Assembly: GCA_037042915.1 (NCBI GenBank)
Contig: CM073197.1
Coordinates: forward strand, 1,612,001 to 1,676,000
Direction of reading: 5' to 3'
DNA length: 64,000 nt
Source of the DNA: Auricularia sp. M13
Lineage: Eukaryota; Basidiomycota; Agaricomycetes; Auriculariales; Auriculariaceae
Position numbers and translations under genes: made by a program. Positions 21,144-31,901 of the stretch are shown here, piece after piece; position 1 is the first letter of the stretch; each line of letters starts with the position of its first letter. Under the pieces are notes generated by a model. It worked only from the letters and a program-made list of their open reading frames with translations, was not told the origin of the DNA and did not search any database.

Positions 21144-21821
21144 GGTGAGTATGGGATGTGATTCATGGATTTATATGCAGATGAACTCACGCTTGTTCCA
21201 GGTCCTCGCGAACCCGTCCGCGAGAAGGATGTGACTATTGACTAGTCCCATTTCCCCTTACTCCACCGGCTTCCTTTCTAATCCACGCTCCTTGATGTCC
21301 TGGTCTTTATTCAATATTTCTCTCTCGTCTCGCTGCTCTTGACCGTCGCCTCTCTCTATCTCTCACGCTCTCTTTTCCCGTCTCTCGTTTAGTTTGCATA
21401 CGTTACTGTGGATGACTGCATGTCCAAGCAGTAGTCACACCACATTGTTCTCCGCGCTCTTGACTTCTCATTGACGCATGGGCAGACCTCCTTCCTCGCT
21501 GACCTTGTGGTTCGCCAGATGGGGTCGGTCAGCCTCGGCGACGAGCTCATTGCCGCGGTTCTCCTATTTTTGTTTTGTCTCCAGTTTCGCTTGTGTCACT
21601 GTATCTTTGGATTCTTGTGTTCTTGTCTCGATAGTGCTTCGAATATAGAACTCGCTTGTTTGTTCGGATATTGTTGACTTAGGCAAGAGCCGTCTATGAG
21701 TCATGCCGTCAGCAAAGCATCGAAATACTCGAATGCCGTTCAATCTCTCTCAAGAGGGAAACGTAAACGTGGGCGCCTTCTGCTCATAGTCTATGTTGGG
21801 TAAAATACATTAGGGCTCGAA
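21144..21821. other. 3' region of the peptide gene; possible 3'-UTR intron; pyrimidine tract
   Basis: Directly after the stop lies GGTGAGTATGG, with an AG acceptor at 21202 (TTGTTCCAG), so a 3'-UTR intron is likely. A long C/T-rich stretch covers about 21255-21395. No gene recognised beyond this. Confidence 0.5.
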
Positions 21822-22934
21822 CTACAAGAAGAATTGGGAGTATGCCGAGGGCGGAAGTGCACAAGGCCAAAAACCAGTTCGTATGATCGACTCCCATTCT
21901 TCTTCATGCGAGCGGTATAGGTCAACTGCGAGAAGGGTCACTAACATGTAGAGGAATGTGTGAGACGCCGTACTTGACGCTCGGGCGTTTTCGAGCTAAC
22001 GAACGGTGCGGATGGGAAGAAGTGAAAGAAATGAGAAGGGCGGTATCCACGGAAAGGCGGAGAGCACATACTGGATGCTGATAACCTGCGGTAATTCTGC
22101 GCCGCATGAGGCGCCAGACGAGCGTTTGGAGCGGGACGACCTCATCTGCTTGCGCCCCGAGCGCGGTTCTGAAGGGCAGAAACAAAGCACAGTCGCGCGT
22201 GTCAATGGCCAGGTGAGAGATGTTAAGGACCTGTCGAGACGTTCGCGGTCAGATCGGAGCCGCCTCCTGCGTGCAGAATGGCCGGATCGCCTCACCGCGA
22301 AGTCGAACCAGAGCTGATGACCCACCACGATTTTTCCTCGTAGCAGGTTGGCAACACGTTGCTGCACCTCCGTGAATGGCAAACCTGGGCGCCGGCGTAA
22401 GTAATGAGGTGGACGGGACAGGGCGACGAACCGGTTTGAAGGTGATGTTGCTCAAGGCCAGTCAAAACCGTTCGGAAGTCAGTCACCGGATGCCTAATGA
22501 CCGCAGAGAGAGTGAGAGTGAGCACCACGATCCCTGGTCGCTCAGACTCACGTGGGAATAACGAAAGCGTCGAAGAGGTTGTTTCCCTGAAAGTCTGCAC
22601 GTAGGATAGAGTGTGAGCGCTCAGCGGACTCGCGGCCACTGGAGGAAGATCTTGTAAACGTACCGCATACACTCACGCGTGCAACCATCGGCATGGTGCC
22701 GTCATCGCCAATAAAAACGTGCTGGGTGCTTAGAGCAACGTATTCTGTACGCGGAGGAGGGGGTGCTGTCGGCGCCTGGGCGTGCGCGGACGGTTGGGGG
22801 ATGCCTCCAGCATGGTACATGTTGCGGAGGGACTGGAAGGGCACTGCAGCAGTACGCACCGCTGCGAGCATCGTGTTCAGCAAGTTTTCCTTCGAGGATC
22901 TCTCCAGCGAAAGGGCGCTACTTGAATCTTTCAT
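21822..22934 (-). CDS. REXO4-like 3'-5' exonuclease-fold protein with altered catalytic residues
   Basis: Seven exons: 22934-22664, 22594-22552, 22493-22432, 22384-22296, 22230-22072, 21995-21974, 21925-21822, 249 aa. The fold landmarks of REX4/REXO4 RNA exonucleases are clear: TEYVAL, MVARVSVCDFQGNNLFDAFV, PVTDFRTVLTGLE, TEVQQRVANLLRGKIVVGH, AIDTRDCALFLPFRTAL, GYQHPLENARASIDLYRSHEEEWE. The first DEDD motif, normally LDCEMVG, reads LSTQHVFIG, so the metal-binding Asp and Glu are Ser and Gln. The last motif has ENARA where EDARA is usual. The second motif keeps H-x4-D (GHQLWFD). It may be a catalytically dead paralogue, possibly an RNA-binding or ribosome-assembly factor. It ends 112 bp from BIO2. 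Confidence 0.8.
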
Positions 22935-23046
22935 GTGGCATGCCAGAGCGGTAATCCGCCACCGGAAGTCCGAATCGGGAACTTCGAGCTGCTCAATAAG
23001 ACGTCAAAACTCTACTTATCAAGGAGCTAAATTACAGCCATTCGTT

Positions 23047-24692
23047 TCAGGGAGCTGTTCCGTCGCCGGTGACGGTCGACTGTGCGCTATTGACCTCGGC
23101 TTGATCGTGGACGAGTTCTCGTTCAAAGCTTCTCATGCCCGTTAGACCCCAGCGGCTCATCATCGCCTTGTCCTGTTTGTGCAATCGTTGAGCGTTCCAA
23201 ATTTGCATAGGTAGTGCGAAGGCAACGAACCTCATCCCACGGAGAGCCTAAGAAAAGAGAGTTTTAGTTGTAACTTGGAGCAGAGAACAAATGGTGGGTA
23301 ACTTACACGGAGTCGTTAGCATTTGCTCGCCAGTGAACACCGCGTTCGCGCCGGCGAGGAAGCACATCGCCTGTTCCGTTTCGCTCAGCGTTTGTCTGCC
23401 AGCGGCAAGACGAATGATGGTGGACGGCATCACGATGCGCGCTGTCGCGATCGTTCTGAGGAGGGTGTGAAAGGGAACCGGCTGTCGGACATGGAAGTGC
23501 GCTCAGTCGACGGAAGGCTTAAAGGAGTTTGGCGCATGAAACGCACGGGGTTATGCTCCATTGGCGTGCCAGGAATTGGCACTGTAGCGGAGACGTCAGA
23601 ATCCTTCCCAGCGCCGGCTTCGCCGATTCACCTAGCGCATTAACAGGGAAGCTCTCGGGATGTTGTTCGAAGCTGCAGACAGGATCCACAGTTGTCAGGG
23701 CCCACATGGGCTGCAATTAGCTGGCACCCACTTTCCAGCTTCCCAGATGAGGCCAATGCGGTCCTCGTCTTCCTCGCCTAGACCAAGGATGCCCCCAGTG
23801 CATACGTGGATGCCGGCGTCGCGAACGTTGGCTATGGTCTGCAGACGATCATCGTAACTTCTCGTCGTGATGACCTATCTTTGCATAAGCCAGAACACAT
23901 TTGGGGTCGGTAAATGAGCGTACCTGGGGATAAAACTCGCGCGATGTGTCAAGGTTGTGGTTAATGGCCGTGCATCCACTGCATGAACGTCAGGAGCAGT
24001 GTAAATAGCAACAGAAGAGTGGCATACGCCGCTTTGAGGGCTTTAGCCTGTTCCGGGGTGAGCATGCCCAATGTCGTGCAGACTTCCATGTCCATTGCTC
24101 TGACTGCATAGATGAGCCGCGAGCATCGGATATGACACATTCAATGCACCTTGGCGGACCATTTCGAGAATGCGCTCAAAACTGCGTTTCCGTCCGTTCA
24201 GGTCGCGCCAGGCTGCGCCCATACAAAAGCGCGTGCTGCCATTTTCTTTTGCCTTGCGTGCCGCCTCAATGACCGGCTCGATGTCAACGAGACGCGAAGC
24301 CGTTGTTGGCGTGTTGTATCGCGAAGATTGAGAGCAGTATGAACCTAGAAGACCGAAGTTTGAGACGTAACGATTGGGCGCAATAGCATGCGTGCTTACA
24401 GTCTTCTGTGCAGCCACCGGCTTTGTGCGATATGAGGATCGTGGGAACGTAGGGTGCGACATTAGCGCTCACTCTTGATGTTCATGAGCGTGCAGAGTTG
24501 AATTTTAGTCGGATCGTGGTTTTGTCTATGCACCGAGCCTGCTCTGAACACCAGCTCCATGAGCGATGAGTGGTAGATGTCGCGCACGGCCGCGCGCGAC
24601 CATCGCTGTCCAGCGCCGATGGCATCGACCTGAGTAGCATGGCCTCTAACGCCCCGTGGGACGGCCAGACTTGGTCGTAACGCGCGAAACAT
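23047..24692 (-). CDS. BIO2: biotin synthase (radical SAM)
   Basis: Eleven exons: 24692-24473, 24420-24400, 24344-24150, 24103-24028, 23978-23924, 23874-23732, 23672-23632, 23581-23547, 23481-23307, 23247-23231, 23172-23047, 367 aa. It inserts sulfur into dethiobiotin to make biotin, in mitochondria. The N-terminus [20 protein letters not shown] looks like a mitochondrial presequence. The radical-SAM cluster motif CTEDCSYC spans the exon 2-3 joint. Family blocks follow: [118 protein letters not shown]. All splices keep frame. Divergent from RPS27. Confidence 0.95.
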
Positions 24693-25071
24693 GACGAGCA
24701 GACGCAGGATGGGGTCGCCCTGCTTTCGGAATCGAACTCCTTTTGGCCATTGGGGTGGATGCGCCCGGAGCCGGTGAACTTTGTATCTGATTGGCCGAGG
24801 TGGTGCCGTCCGGACTCCCGGTTAGCCTGCAGCATGATTGTATGCTCTCTCCCAAAAAAAAATGGACTGGAGGATAGGCAGAATCACACAGATGGACAGT
24901 CAAGCAGAGACCTGTCCGCGGGAGGGCTGGGAGGGTCCCCGTCGGCTCCGGCGGAACATGCTAATTGCAGTCCTGACTCCGCTTTGAACTTTATCAAAGC
25001 TCCGGGCCAGGCTATCATCAAAGCCTTCAAAAGCACACCGACCTGCACGTTCGCAGCACCCGCACTCGAAA
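24693..25071. other. divergent promoter region BIO2 / RPS27
   Basis: About 380 bp between the two start codons. Contains an A-rich tract (AAAAAAAAATGG near 24847). No separate gene seen. Confidence 0.6.
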
Positions 25072-25481
25072 ATGGTGCGGACGACGGCCTGGCAGGCGCC
25101 GCGTGGGCTGACGCTGCCGTAGACTCTCGCCGTTGACCTCCTCAACCCGTCCGCCGCGCACGAGAAGAAGTCGCACAAGCTCAAGCGGCTCGTGCAGTCG
25201 CCCAACTCGTTCTTCATGGACGTCAAGTGCTCTGGTGCGTGCTCACGGCCGCTCTCAGCTGGCTCCCAGGTGCTGACGGCGCCGCCAGGCTGCTTCACCA
25301 TCACGACCGTCTTCTCGCATGCGCAGACGGTCGTCATCTGTGCGTCGTGCACGCAGGTCCTGTGCCAGCCCACCGGCGGCAAGGCTCGTCTGACGGAGGG
25401 TCAGTGCGCTTCCTACGCGTCTATCTGTGCTGGCATGCTGAATGTGCGCTTCCAGGCTGCTCGTACCGTCGCAAGGCATAA
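25072..25481 (+). CDS. RPS27: 40S ribosomal protein S27 (eS27)
   Basis: Exons 25072-25074, 25123-25234, 25289-25399, 25456-25481, 83 aa. The first coding exon is the ATG alone, a common layout in ribosomal protein genes. The protein reads [19 protein letters not shown], then [34 protein letters not shown] and ends GCSYRRKA. The zinc finger CSGC...CASC of eS27 is complete. It is part of the small-subunit body. Confidence 0.97.
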
Positions 25482-26630
25482 GCGAGATCTCGGGTTTCCT
25501 CATGCTCTTGTGTTACTCCGGTTTTACTGCACTATGTTCTCACACGTCGCAAAATTGAAGCATCTTGGCCCGCCGCTGTCCCCCGCGTGTATCCCTCGTA
25601 TGCCATAATGTCATGCAACGGGTGCCTGCCCCGCCCACCCTATACAGTTTCCTTTTGCTCTCCACCTCAACTGTGGCGATTTCATTTGCTCTCCATCTCA
25701 ACTGTGGCGGCTTAGCTCCCATCCATGCTGAGGCGATTTAAAGCTGCACAGTGCTTGGCACATGCATCAATGACACGCAATGCTCATACCGCTCAGGCTT
25801 CTGACCGCGCGCTGTACAGGGAGCCACATCGTCAACCTGCACAGCAGCAATTGTGACCTGCCAGCGCCGTAAGAACAACCATGCTGTCAGTTCCAAATAC
25901 ATGCGTGCTGACATGCGCCATGATTAGATGCCCAGTGTTCGTACCTGCCGGACACAATGGCACGATTGTACTGCGTTTCTATTCGGAAGCAACCAGAAAA
26001 ACAATAGGGCGCACGCCGGCGGTCCGGATTGACGGACGCCTCCGGTTTGGTTGTTCTTTCGGGTGCTCATGTGAAGAACAATGGCCGGTGCACAATGGGC
26101 TCGGCCCCACATGGGCGCTTCGCCTCGGCTGGAGAAGATTATAAGAAGAGCATGCTAGGCGTCGAATTACCCCATCTCCTCTCAGAGGAACAGCGACCCT
26201 CGTTGACCAGCTCTCGACCTGCCTGTCTCGTGTCTCTAATTCATTCTCGTGCGTCTCATTCGCCCTTCCCAGCTTGTTGCAACCTTGACTGACTGGTCTC
26301 CTGTTGTGTTCATAGTCTCTGCATCAGGTTAGTCTGACATCCTCGCAATGCAGGGCTTCATAGACTGACATTGCGCCCTTGCAGTCCTTCATTTCTGACG
26401 TTCTCGTGTCGCCTCCTCACGAACTCGATTGCTCCACGTCGCCCGACACAAGTCGTCGCCGGATTCTCAGCCTAGCCTGAGAAACAGTTTCAGTACAACA
26501 CCTCCGCATTCAACGTTCTCTTGTCGCCGGGCGACTCGACTCATAAGCAAACGACTTCACGAGCACTATCAGAATCTCGCCTCCGTCGCATATATCACCT
26601 TCGCTTCTTACGCATTAACGCTCAACACCA
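25482..26630. other. 1.15-kb intergenic region with a short direct repeat and probable 5' leader of the BTG gene
   Basis: A 26-bp direct repeat with two differences (TTTGCTCTCCACCTCAACTG type) occurs at 25653-25678 and 25684-25709. From about 26280 on the sequence is C/T rich with GT...AG pairs (for example 26327-26353) and looks like a spliced 5' leader. No gene recognised. Confidence 0.5.
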
Positions 26631-27596
26631 ATGGCTCACTTCACTCTCACCATCGCGCTCTCGCATCTCATCGCATTCCTGACCAGCCCGCTTGCCAAGT
26701 CCGTCGCCAGCCAGACCGTAGAGCGTCTCCGCGCCAGCCTGGAGGCGAACCTCGTCAAGGAGTACGAGAACAACTGGTACCCGGCCGAGCCCCAACGTGG
26801 CTCTGAAGCGCGCGCCCTTTCGCTTTCGCCCAACCGTCTTCCTCCGCGCCCGCTGCTCGCATCCGCATTCGCTGCCCGCCTTCCCTGGTCGCAGTGGATC
26901 CAGGCCCTGGGCGGCAAGGAATTCGACCTCTTCGTTGATCCCGGGTCGGTCTCCGTTCGCAAGGCTGGCTCGCTCCAGCACCACGTCATCTGGGCTGCCT
27001 CCGCGCAAGCTCCTCGCATCGTTCGCCCGCTCGCTGACTCCGACATTGACGATGTTCTCAAGCTCATCAACAACCGCGACGTCAACCCGTCCTGGATGTC
27101 TCCGCTCCTGCACCAGTTCCCGAAGGTTCCGCAGGCATCGAAGGCCAGGGCCAACGCCCCCACTCTTCGCGTTGACGCCGCCTTCCTCCAGAGCCGCTGC
27201 GCCTCCCGCCTGTCCAACATATCCGATGCTGACAGCGAAGGATCGCTCTGCGGCCCGCCCTCGCTCGTTGAGAGCGACTCTCTCTCCTCGGTCTCGTCCC
27301 TCGACACCGACATGTCTCGCTCGCGCTCGACCGCCTCTACTTCCAGCGGCGTCTACGTCCCGCCGGCGCGCCGTGGTCACGGTCTGAGCTCGCGCTTCTC
27401 GTCCTCTTCGTCTTCATCTGACGAGAGCGAGAGCTCCTTCCGCTCCTCGCCCCGCTCCGTCAAGGACCAGCGCGTGCTGGTGGACACGACCAAGGTCGAC
27501 CCCACCATCTACGACGCCGGCAAGACTGCCGTCCTCACTGGCGGCGTCATGCTCGGCATGGGCGCCCCCGCCAAGAGGCGCCCTCTCCTCTGCTAA
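26631..27596 (+). CDS. BTG/Tob anti-proliferation domain protein
   Basis: A single exon of 321 aa. Residues 1-115 form a BTG domain: HLIAFLTSPLAKS, then LRASLEANLVKEYENNWYP, the NNWYPAEPQRGS box, LPWSQWIQALGGKEFDLFVD and PGSVSVRKA. In animals BTG/Tob proteins bridge the CCR4-NOT deadenylase to target mRNAs. The C-terminal 200 residues are Ser/Arg rich with PPARRGHG and end in MGAPAKRRPLLC. Codon use is strongly C-ending, suggesting high expression. The start is the first ATG after a long pyrimidine-rich leader. Confidence 0.85.
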   Translation: MAHFTLTIALSHLIAFLTSPLAKSVASQTVERLRASLEANLVKEYENNWYPAEPQRGSEARALSLSPNRLPPRPLLASAFAARLPWSQWIQALGGKEFDLFVDPGSVSVRKAGSLQHHVIWAASAQAPRIVRPLADSDIDDVLKLINNRDVNPSWMSPLLHQFPKVPQASKARANAPTLRVDAAFLQSRCASRLSNISDADSEGSLCGPPSLVESDSLSSVSSLDTDMSRSRSTASTSSGVYVPPARRGHGLSSRFSSSSSSSDESESSFRSSPRSVKDQRVLVDTTKVDPTIYDAGKTAVLTGGVMLGMGAPAKRRPLLC

Positions 27597-28277
27597 ATGC
27601 CTCACCCGCGCAAAACGCCATCCTCTCGCCTCTGGTGTTGGCGTCCTCATGTCCGCCCCCGCACGCAAATCACGATGCCGGCCTCATTCGCGTTTCACGT
27701 CGACTCTTGTGCAAGAAAATCCACAAATCCATCACAACATGGTATCTTATTCTGTCTATAGCTCTCGCATATCCTGACTGGACTCTCTCCCACCCGCTGT
27801 ATCCATCACCTACTCTGACTGTGTCTCCGCTCTGTTTCTGCTGTCTTCTGTTTTGATTACCTTCCCCTTTGGCCTCCAGAGCCGTGCGCATGGGCGCCGG
27901 TTACCGTCTATATTATAACCGTCTAACTGTTGGTTCTCATGACTTCTGTTGGGCTTGTAGGTCGCCTTACGAGAGTTGGATACGTCTCAAATGCATCGTC
28001 TGCTGTTCCTCGAACTTGTCTTTTGGTTGTGCCCTTGTGTGCTTCAAATCGGTCAAGTCAAATAAGTCTTGTAGCTTGGAGCTTGAAGCTTGAAGCATCG
28101 AAGGTCATCGCTTCAAGGAGGCTCGTGAATACCTAATGGATTGAGTCAGTACATAGCCTGGGGAGTTGTGACCGTGCCCGCACGTCGACTCACAAGTGTA
28201 CAGCTCGGCACCGCCGTCCACCATATGACCTGGTGAAGCGCGATCCATCCCAACTTCAACTTCTCCAGCAGCAGGAC
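27597..28277. other. intergenic, nothing recognised
   Basis: 3' region of the BTG gene and promoter of YVH1. Only short unsupported ORFs. Confidence 0.6.
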
Positions 28278-29641
28278 ATGGACGAAATACTGCCTGGATT
28301 ATTCCTTGGGCCCTGGGAGACAGCGTTTGAGGAAGACGACCTCCGACGCGCTGGCGTTACGCACATCCTCAGCGTGATGCGAATGGGGAGGCTGGCGCTT
28401 CCGCAGGTGCGCCAAATATACGTCCAGGTGCGAGGACGTCACCGATGTCTCATAGGGACTTAAGAAGCACGAAATACCGGCGCTCGACTCGCCCAAGTTC
28501 GACCTACTGTCGCATTTACCGGACGGGATCAGGTTCATAAGAAAGGCGCTTGAAAGCAACGGCAAGGTCTTGGTCCACTGCCAAGCTGGAATTAGTTCGT
28601 CCTAGCTGTTAGACATCAACTGACCGCCCGTGCTGAGCGGTTGACATTCGACAGGCAGGAGCGCAACCATCGTCGCTGCCTATGTCATGTCTACGCAGCA
28701 AATCACGCCAAGCAGTGCCCTGTCACTCATTCGCGCGCGCCGCTCATGCATTCAGTGAGTACAGTTCCAATGTACTTGTGGTGAGGAGCTGAGCGGGGAA
28801 AACGCGATTTCGAAGACCGAACCTTGGCTTTCTTCGCCAACTAGACACATTCTACAAGGCTGGGTATACTGTCCCAGCCGACTACGAGCCAGTTCCCTTA
28901 CACTATACCAAAAGAAAGGTGTGCCTTGTACGATTTTTCGATTCGTGCGGCTCAACCTCAAGCAGCCAAAAACGACGCGCGGAACCAAGCAACCATGAAC
29001 GCTCAGGCACTACAGGGACCTTCTGGGAATAGAATACGATGCAGGATGTGCAGGTTTGTTCATTCAAGGGCAAGCGACTTTGTCTTACGCTCGAATGTCG
29101 CTCAGGCGCGAACTCGCGAACAGGGACCACATGTTTCCGCACGGTCCTCAATCCGCTCCTTCACGATCGACACCACCCGTCCCTTCAGCAGTGGATGCAG
29201 ACCCTGATGCTGCGCCGACCGGTGTGGCTGCTAACGAGCCTCCACAGTCGCCGCCGGTTGCTGAGGGCACGACTCCTGCACCAACAGGGCCTCTGATACA
29301 CGCAAACTGCTCAGGTTATTTCCTGGAACCGGTGAGTGCTGCCCCGCCGTAATTCCGAGACCACTTGGGCTCTGATGGAGATAAACTGACCACGCTCGTA
29401 GTTGGACTGGATGCGAAGTTTCCTCGACGAAGGCCTCGTCGAAGGGAAGATTGTGTGCCCAAATAGCAAGTGTTCAGCCAAACTCGGCAACTATGCTTGG
29501 GCAGGGGTCAGATGTGCCTGTGGCGAGTGGGTAACCCCAGTAAGATACAAAACGTTTCGCCACCTTGACAGCACACTCAGTGACTGATGCATACGCTAGG
29601 GGTTCTGCATTTCTCGTTCCAAAGTCGACGAGATGCGCTGA
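28278..29641 (+). CDS. YVH1: YVH1-type dual-specificity phosphatase with C-terminal zinc-binding domain
   Basis: Eight exons: 28278-28406, 28456-28594, 28655-28754, 28816-28918, 29007-29053, 29106-29331, 29402-29539, 29600-29641, 307 aa. It starts MDEILPGLFLGPWETAF. The phosphatase loop is HCQAGISRSATIVAAYVM (C-x5-R), followed by PNLGFLRQLDTFYKAGY. The C-terminal domain has RCRMCR, HANCSGYFLEP, LDWMRSF, CPNSKCSAKLGNYAWAG, CACGEWVTPGFCISRSKVDEM, the zinc-binding part that in yeast and human YVH1/DUSP12 drives release of Mrt4 during 60S ribosome maturation. The 28407-28455 and 28919-29006 introns have alternative acceptors, so a few linker residues are uncertain. Confidence 0.92.
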
Positions 29642-29878
29642 ATGTGGCCACCCTTGCTCTGGATCCACACTCGCCTGCCCTACACCGGCCGTCACCCGGC
29701 GTCCTTTCAGGCCGTGCAGCCTAGTAGACCCGTGTTGAGGTCTAGTCTCGGGCGAAGCGTCGCTAAATCGTGCACCTGCCGCTGCCGCCAGCGCGAGTAT
29801 CTGCGTCTTTATCGATATCGACTGCTGTCGCGATCGATTCCTCGTGTAAAGCACGCCCCCTCGTCGCCTGCTCAATGA

Positions 29879-30361
29879 CTACGTTATTCGTGTGCGAGCC
29901 GCGGCCTCGGTCGCCGGGTTTGTGTCTTTCCACCGCCAGGAAAAGCCGGTAGCACAAAATAGCACAGACGCTACAGCGATATGCCAAAAATGGAACCGAA
30001 GCCTATCGATGTGCAGGCGTATTTTCACATTGCGATTGTCGGTGCCTCTCGGTCCGTGCGTGGCGGCGTTGATCGTCGCCCAGCCTTGCGTCGACGTCGT
30101 TCTCGCTGCGAGTCTGAGATGCAGGGTGCCTGCGCAGTATGACGATGGCGTGGGGAAGAATGGCGCATATGATAGACATAGGCTTAGCAGGCGAGCTATA
30201 CTTGGCACGGCATTCTTGCCATCCGGCGCCGCGAGTGCAAAAACAGGTCGGGGCCTGTCGCGGCGATCTTGGCGTACCCTGATCTCTTGGAATCGAGGAA
30301 TCGCAATCGGGGCGTTGGGCGAAAATACGACGGTGGTGTGCAGGCTTCGAGGCTGCGTCAT
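29879..30361 (-). CDS. hypothetical protein, possible small membrane protein
   Basis: An open frame of 160 codons from ATG 30361 (MTQPRSLHTTVVF) with Arg/Thr-rich composition. One hydrophobic stretch near the end, HFWHIAVASVLFCATGFSW, could be a membrane span. No family was recognised. Introns are possible (for example 30113-30182, phase 1). It converges on YVH1. The open frame could be chance in GC-rich sequence. Confidence 0.3.
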   Translation of the reverse strand: MTQPRSLHTTVVFSPNAPIAIPRFQEIRVRQDRRDRPRPVFALAAPDGKNAVPSIARLLSLCLSYAPFFPTPSSYCAGTLHLRLAARTTSTQGWATINAATHGPRGTDNRNVKIRLHIDRLRFHFWHIAVASVLFCATGFSWRWKDTNPATEAAARTRIT

Positions 30362-30917
30362 GGTGGGACTTGTGCTAGGCGGCAAATGAGCGCTGAGCTG
30401 TTTGGGATGAAGCGAGTCGAGGGATGGGATTAAGATAGAACACTCTGCGCTCGCTTGGCGCCCAGCGAGAGCGAAGAGGAGGTGCGGATTGGACGCCGTG
30501 TCCACCGGTATTGGAGAGCCGCTCGAGTCTCTCTGTGCGCCCGAAGGGAGCCTGGAAGGGACGCTAATTCTGGGCGGTTGTGCTCCCGGATTCGTAGAGG
30601 CGCAAAATGTCATGACGTTGCTAAAATTGTCGCTCTTGGGTCTTGGCGCCCAGTTTTATCCTGGGCAAGGATAGAGCTCAGATGGATGCGCACGCAGCGG
30701 CGGGCACTCTGCAGGCAGCGACGGGCGGGCGTTGCTGCGTCGATGCAGGCGCAACGCACGGGGCATCAGAGGATATGCAGGATGGGCTGGCTGAGGACAG
30801 AGAGCCAAGTCTCTATAATTAGTGGCATTGTCTTGGCATGGCCAAGAAACAGTTGGCAGTACGATATAAGTGCGCTCAGCAAGGGCAGGGCGAGCCAACA
30901 GCTGTTCCCGCCCCAGA
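30362..30917. other. intergenic, nothing recognised
   Basis: Region upstream of the gene at 30918. Open frames here look like chance products of GC-rich sequence. Confidence 0.5.
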
Positions 30918-31758
30918 ATGAACCACCACCTGCCGACGCCCCCGCTCTCGGACTGGACGCGCGACGCGTCGTTTTCGTCGGAGATCAAATCGCTCCTCGC
31001 CTCCACCTGGGCTGTCCTCCAGCAGGTACGCTCCCCCGCCCCGTCTCAGCGCCGAGACTCTCTTGCTGATACGCCATCTCCAGCCACCCCCGCCCTCGAT
31101 TCGCGAGGTCCTCACGGCCTACAATGCCAAGGGCACCGGCGACCGGGAAATGCTTCTCGCCATGCTCAATGCAAAGAGCGCCGAAGACAACGTAAGTCCG
31201 CCGTCGCGCCGCTCTATCTCCGTGCTAACGGCCGACCAGCGCATCGCGGCCATGGCCACCCTGCAGAACTCCATGCTGCAGTTCTACACCTCGACCGCCG
31301 GGAGCAGCCAGCCGTTCGCCGCGCCGTTATCGCCGGACTCGCTGTCGCGCTCTGCAAGCGGCCACGGGCATGACGCGGGCATGCAGCAGTACTCGCACGC
31401 GCACATGCAGCACCAGCAGCACCATCTGCCGCCCTCGCCCTCGTCGCGCGTCAACCTGCCGCCGGTCCGCACCGAGCCGCCGCGGAAGCGTGCTCGCTCG
31501 TCGCGGTCGCCAGCGCGCGAGTCGCCGCGGTCGTCTCGCTCGCCGGGCCCGTACCCCCTCCACCGGCGGCCGTCGTCGCACTCGTCCATGGAGCCGCCGC
31601 CCTCGCGTGGCGCCATGGCCATTGGCAGCCTGCTCTCGTCGTCCTATGGCGCCACCAGCAGCGCCGACGACCGCGACGGCGCCTGGGCCCCCGGTGCACG
31701 CACAAGCGCGGAGCGCAGCACAAACGTGCCTGTCGTGTCCGATGTCCGCTCTCAGTAG
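30918..31758 (+). CDS. conserved-looking hypothetical protein, Arg/Ser/Pro-rich C-terminus
   Basis: Exons 30918-31025, 31084-31191, 31240-31758, 244 aa, all joined in phase 0 with good GT-AG signals. The N-terminus (SSEIKSLLASTWAVLQQ, then SIREVLTAYNAKGTGDREM) is helical with a pattern of small repeats of helix-forming residues. The C-terminal half has His/Gln-rich HMQHQQHH, PPRKRARSSRSPA and SRSPGP, resembling nuclear RS-type regions. No domain could be named. Its stop is 144 bp from the start of the RING gene on the same strand. Confidence 0.6.
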
Positions 31759-31901
31759 ACTGTCCTGCTGCGCCATTGTTGTTTTTCTGCTGTCAGTTGC
31801 TGTGGGTTGTCCAGTGTACATTGTCTTGTCTGTACTTTTACCTAGTACGTATGTCTCCGGTGTAATGGGCGTCGGTGCATTTTTTCTGCCTCTTGGCTTG
31901 C

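Noticed and set aside
20383-21234. A second long open frame (283 codons, Ser/Pro/Thr-rich) overlapping the peptide precursor in the +1 frame.
   Set aside because: It is open only because the tandem repeat lacks stops in that frame. It has no signal peptide or plausible start context, and the other frame has the ordered KR/dipeptide/core pattern.
30455-31069. 204-codon plus-strand ORF overlapping the start of the gene at 30918.
   Set aside because: It has no domain, and its frame conflicts with the well-spliced gene starting at 30918.
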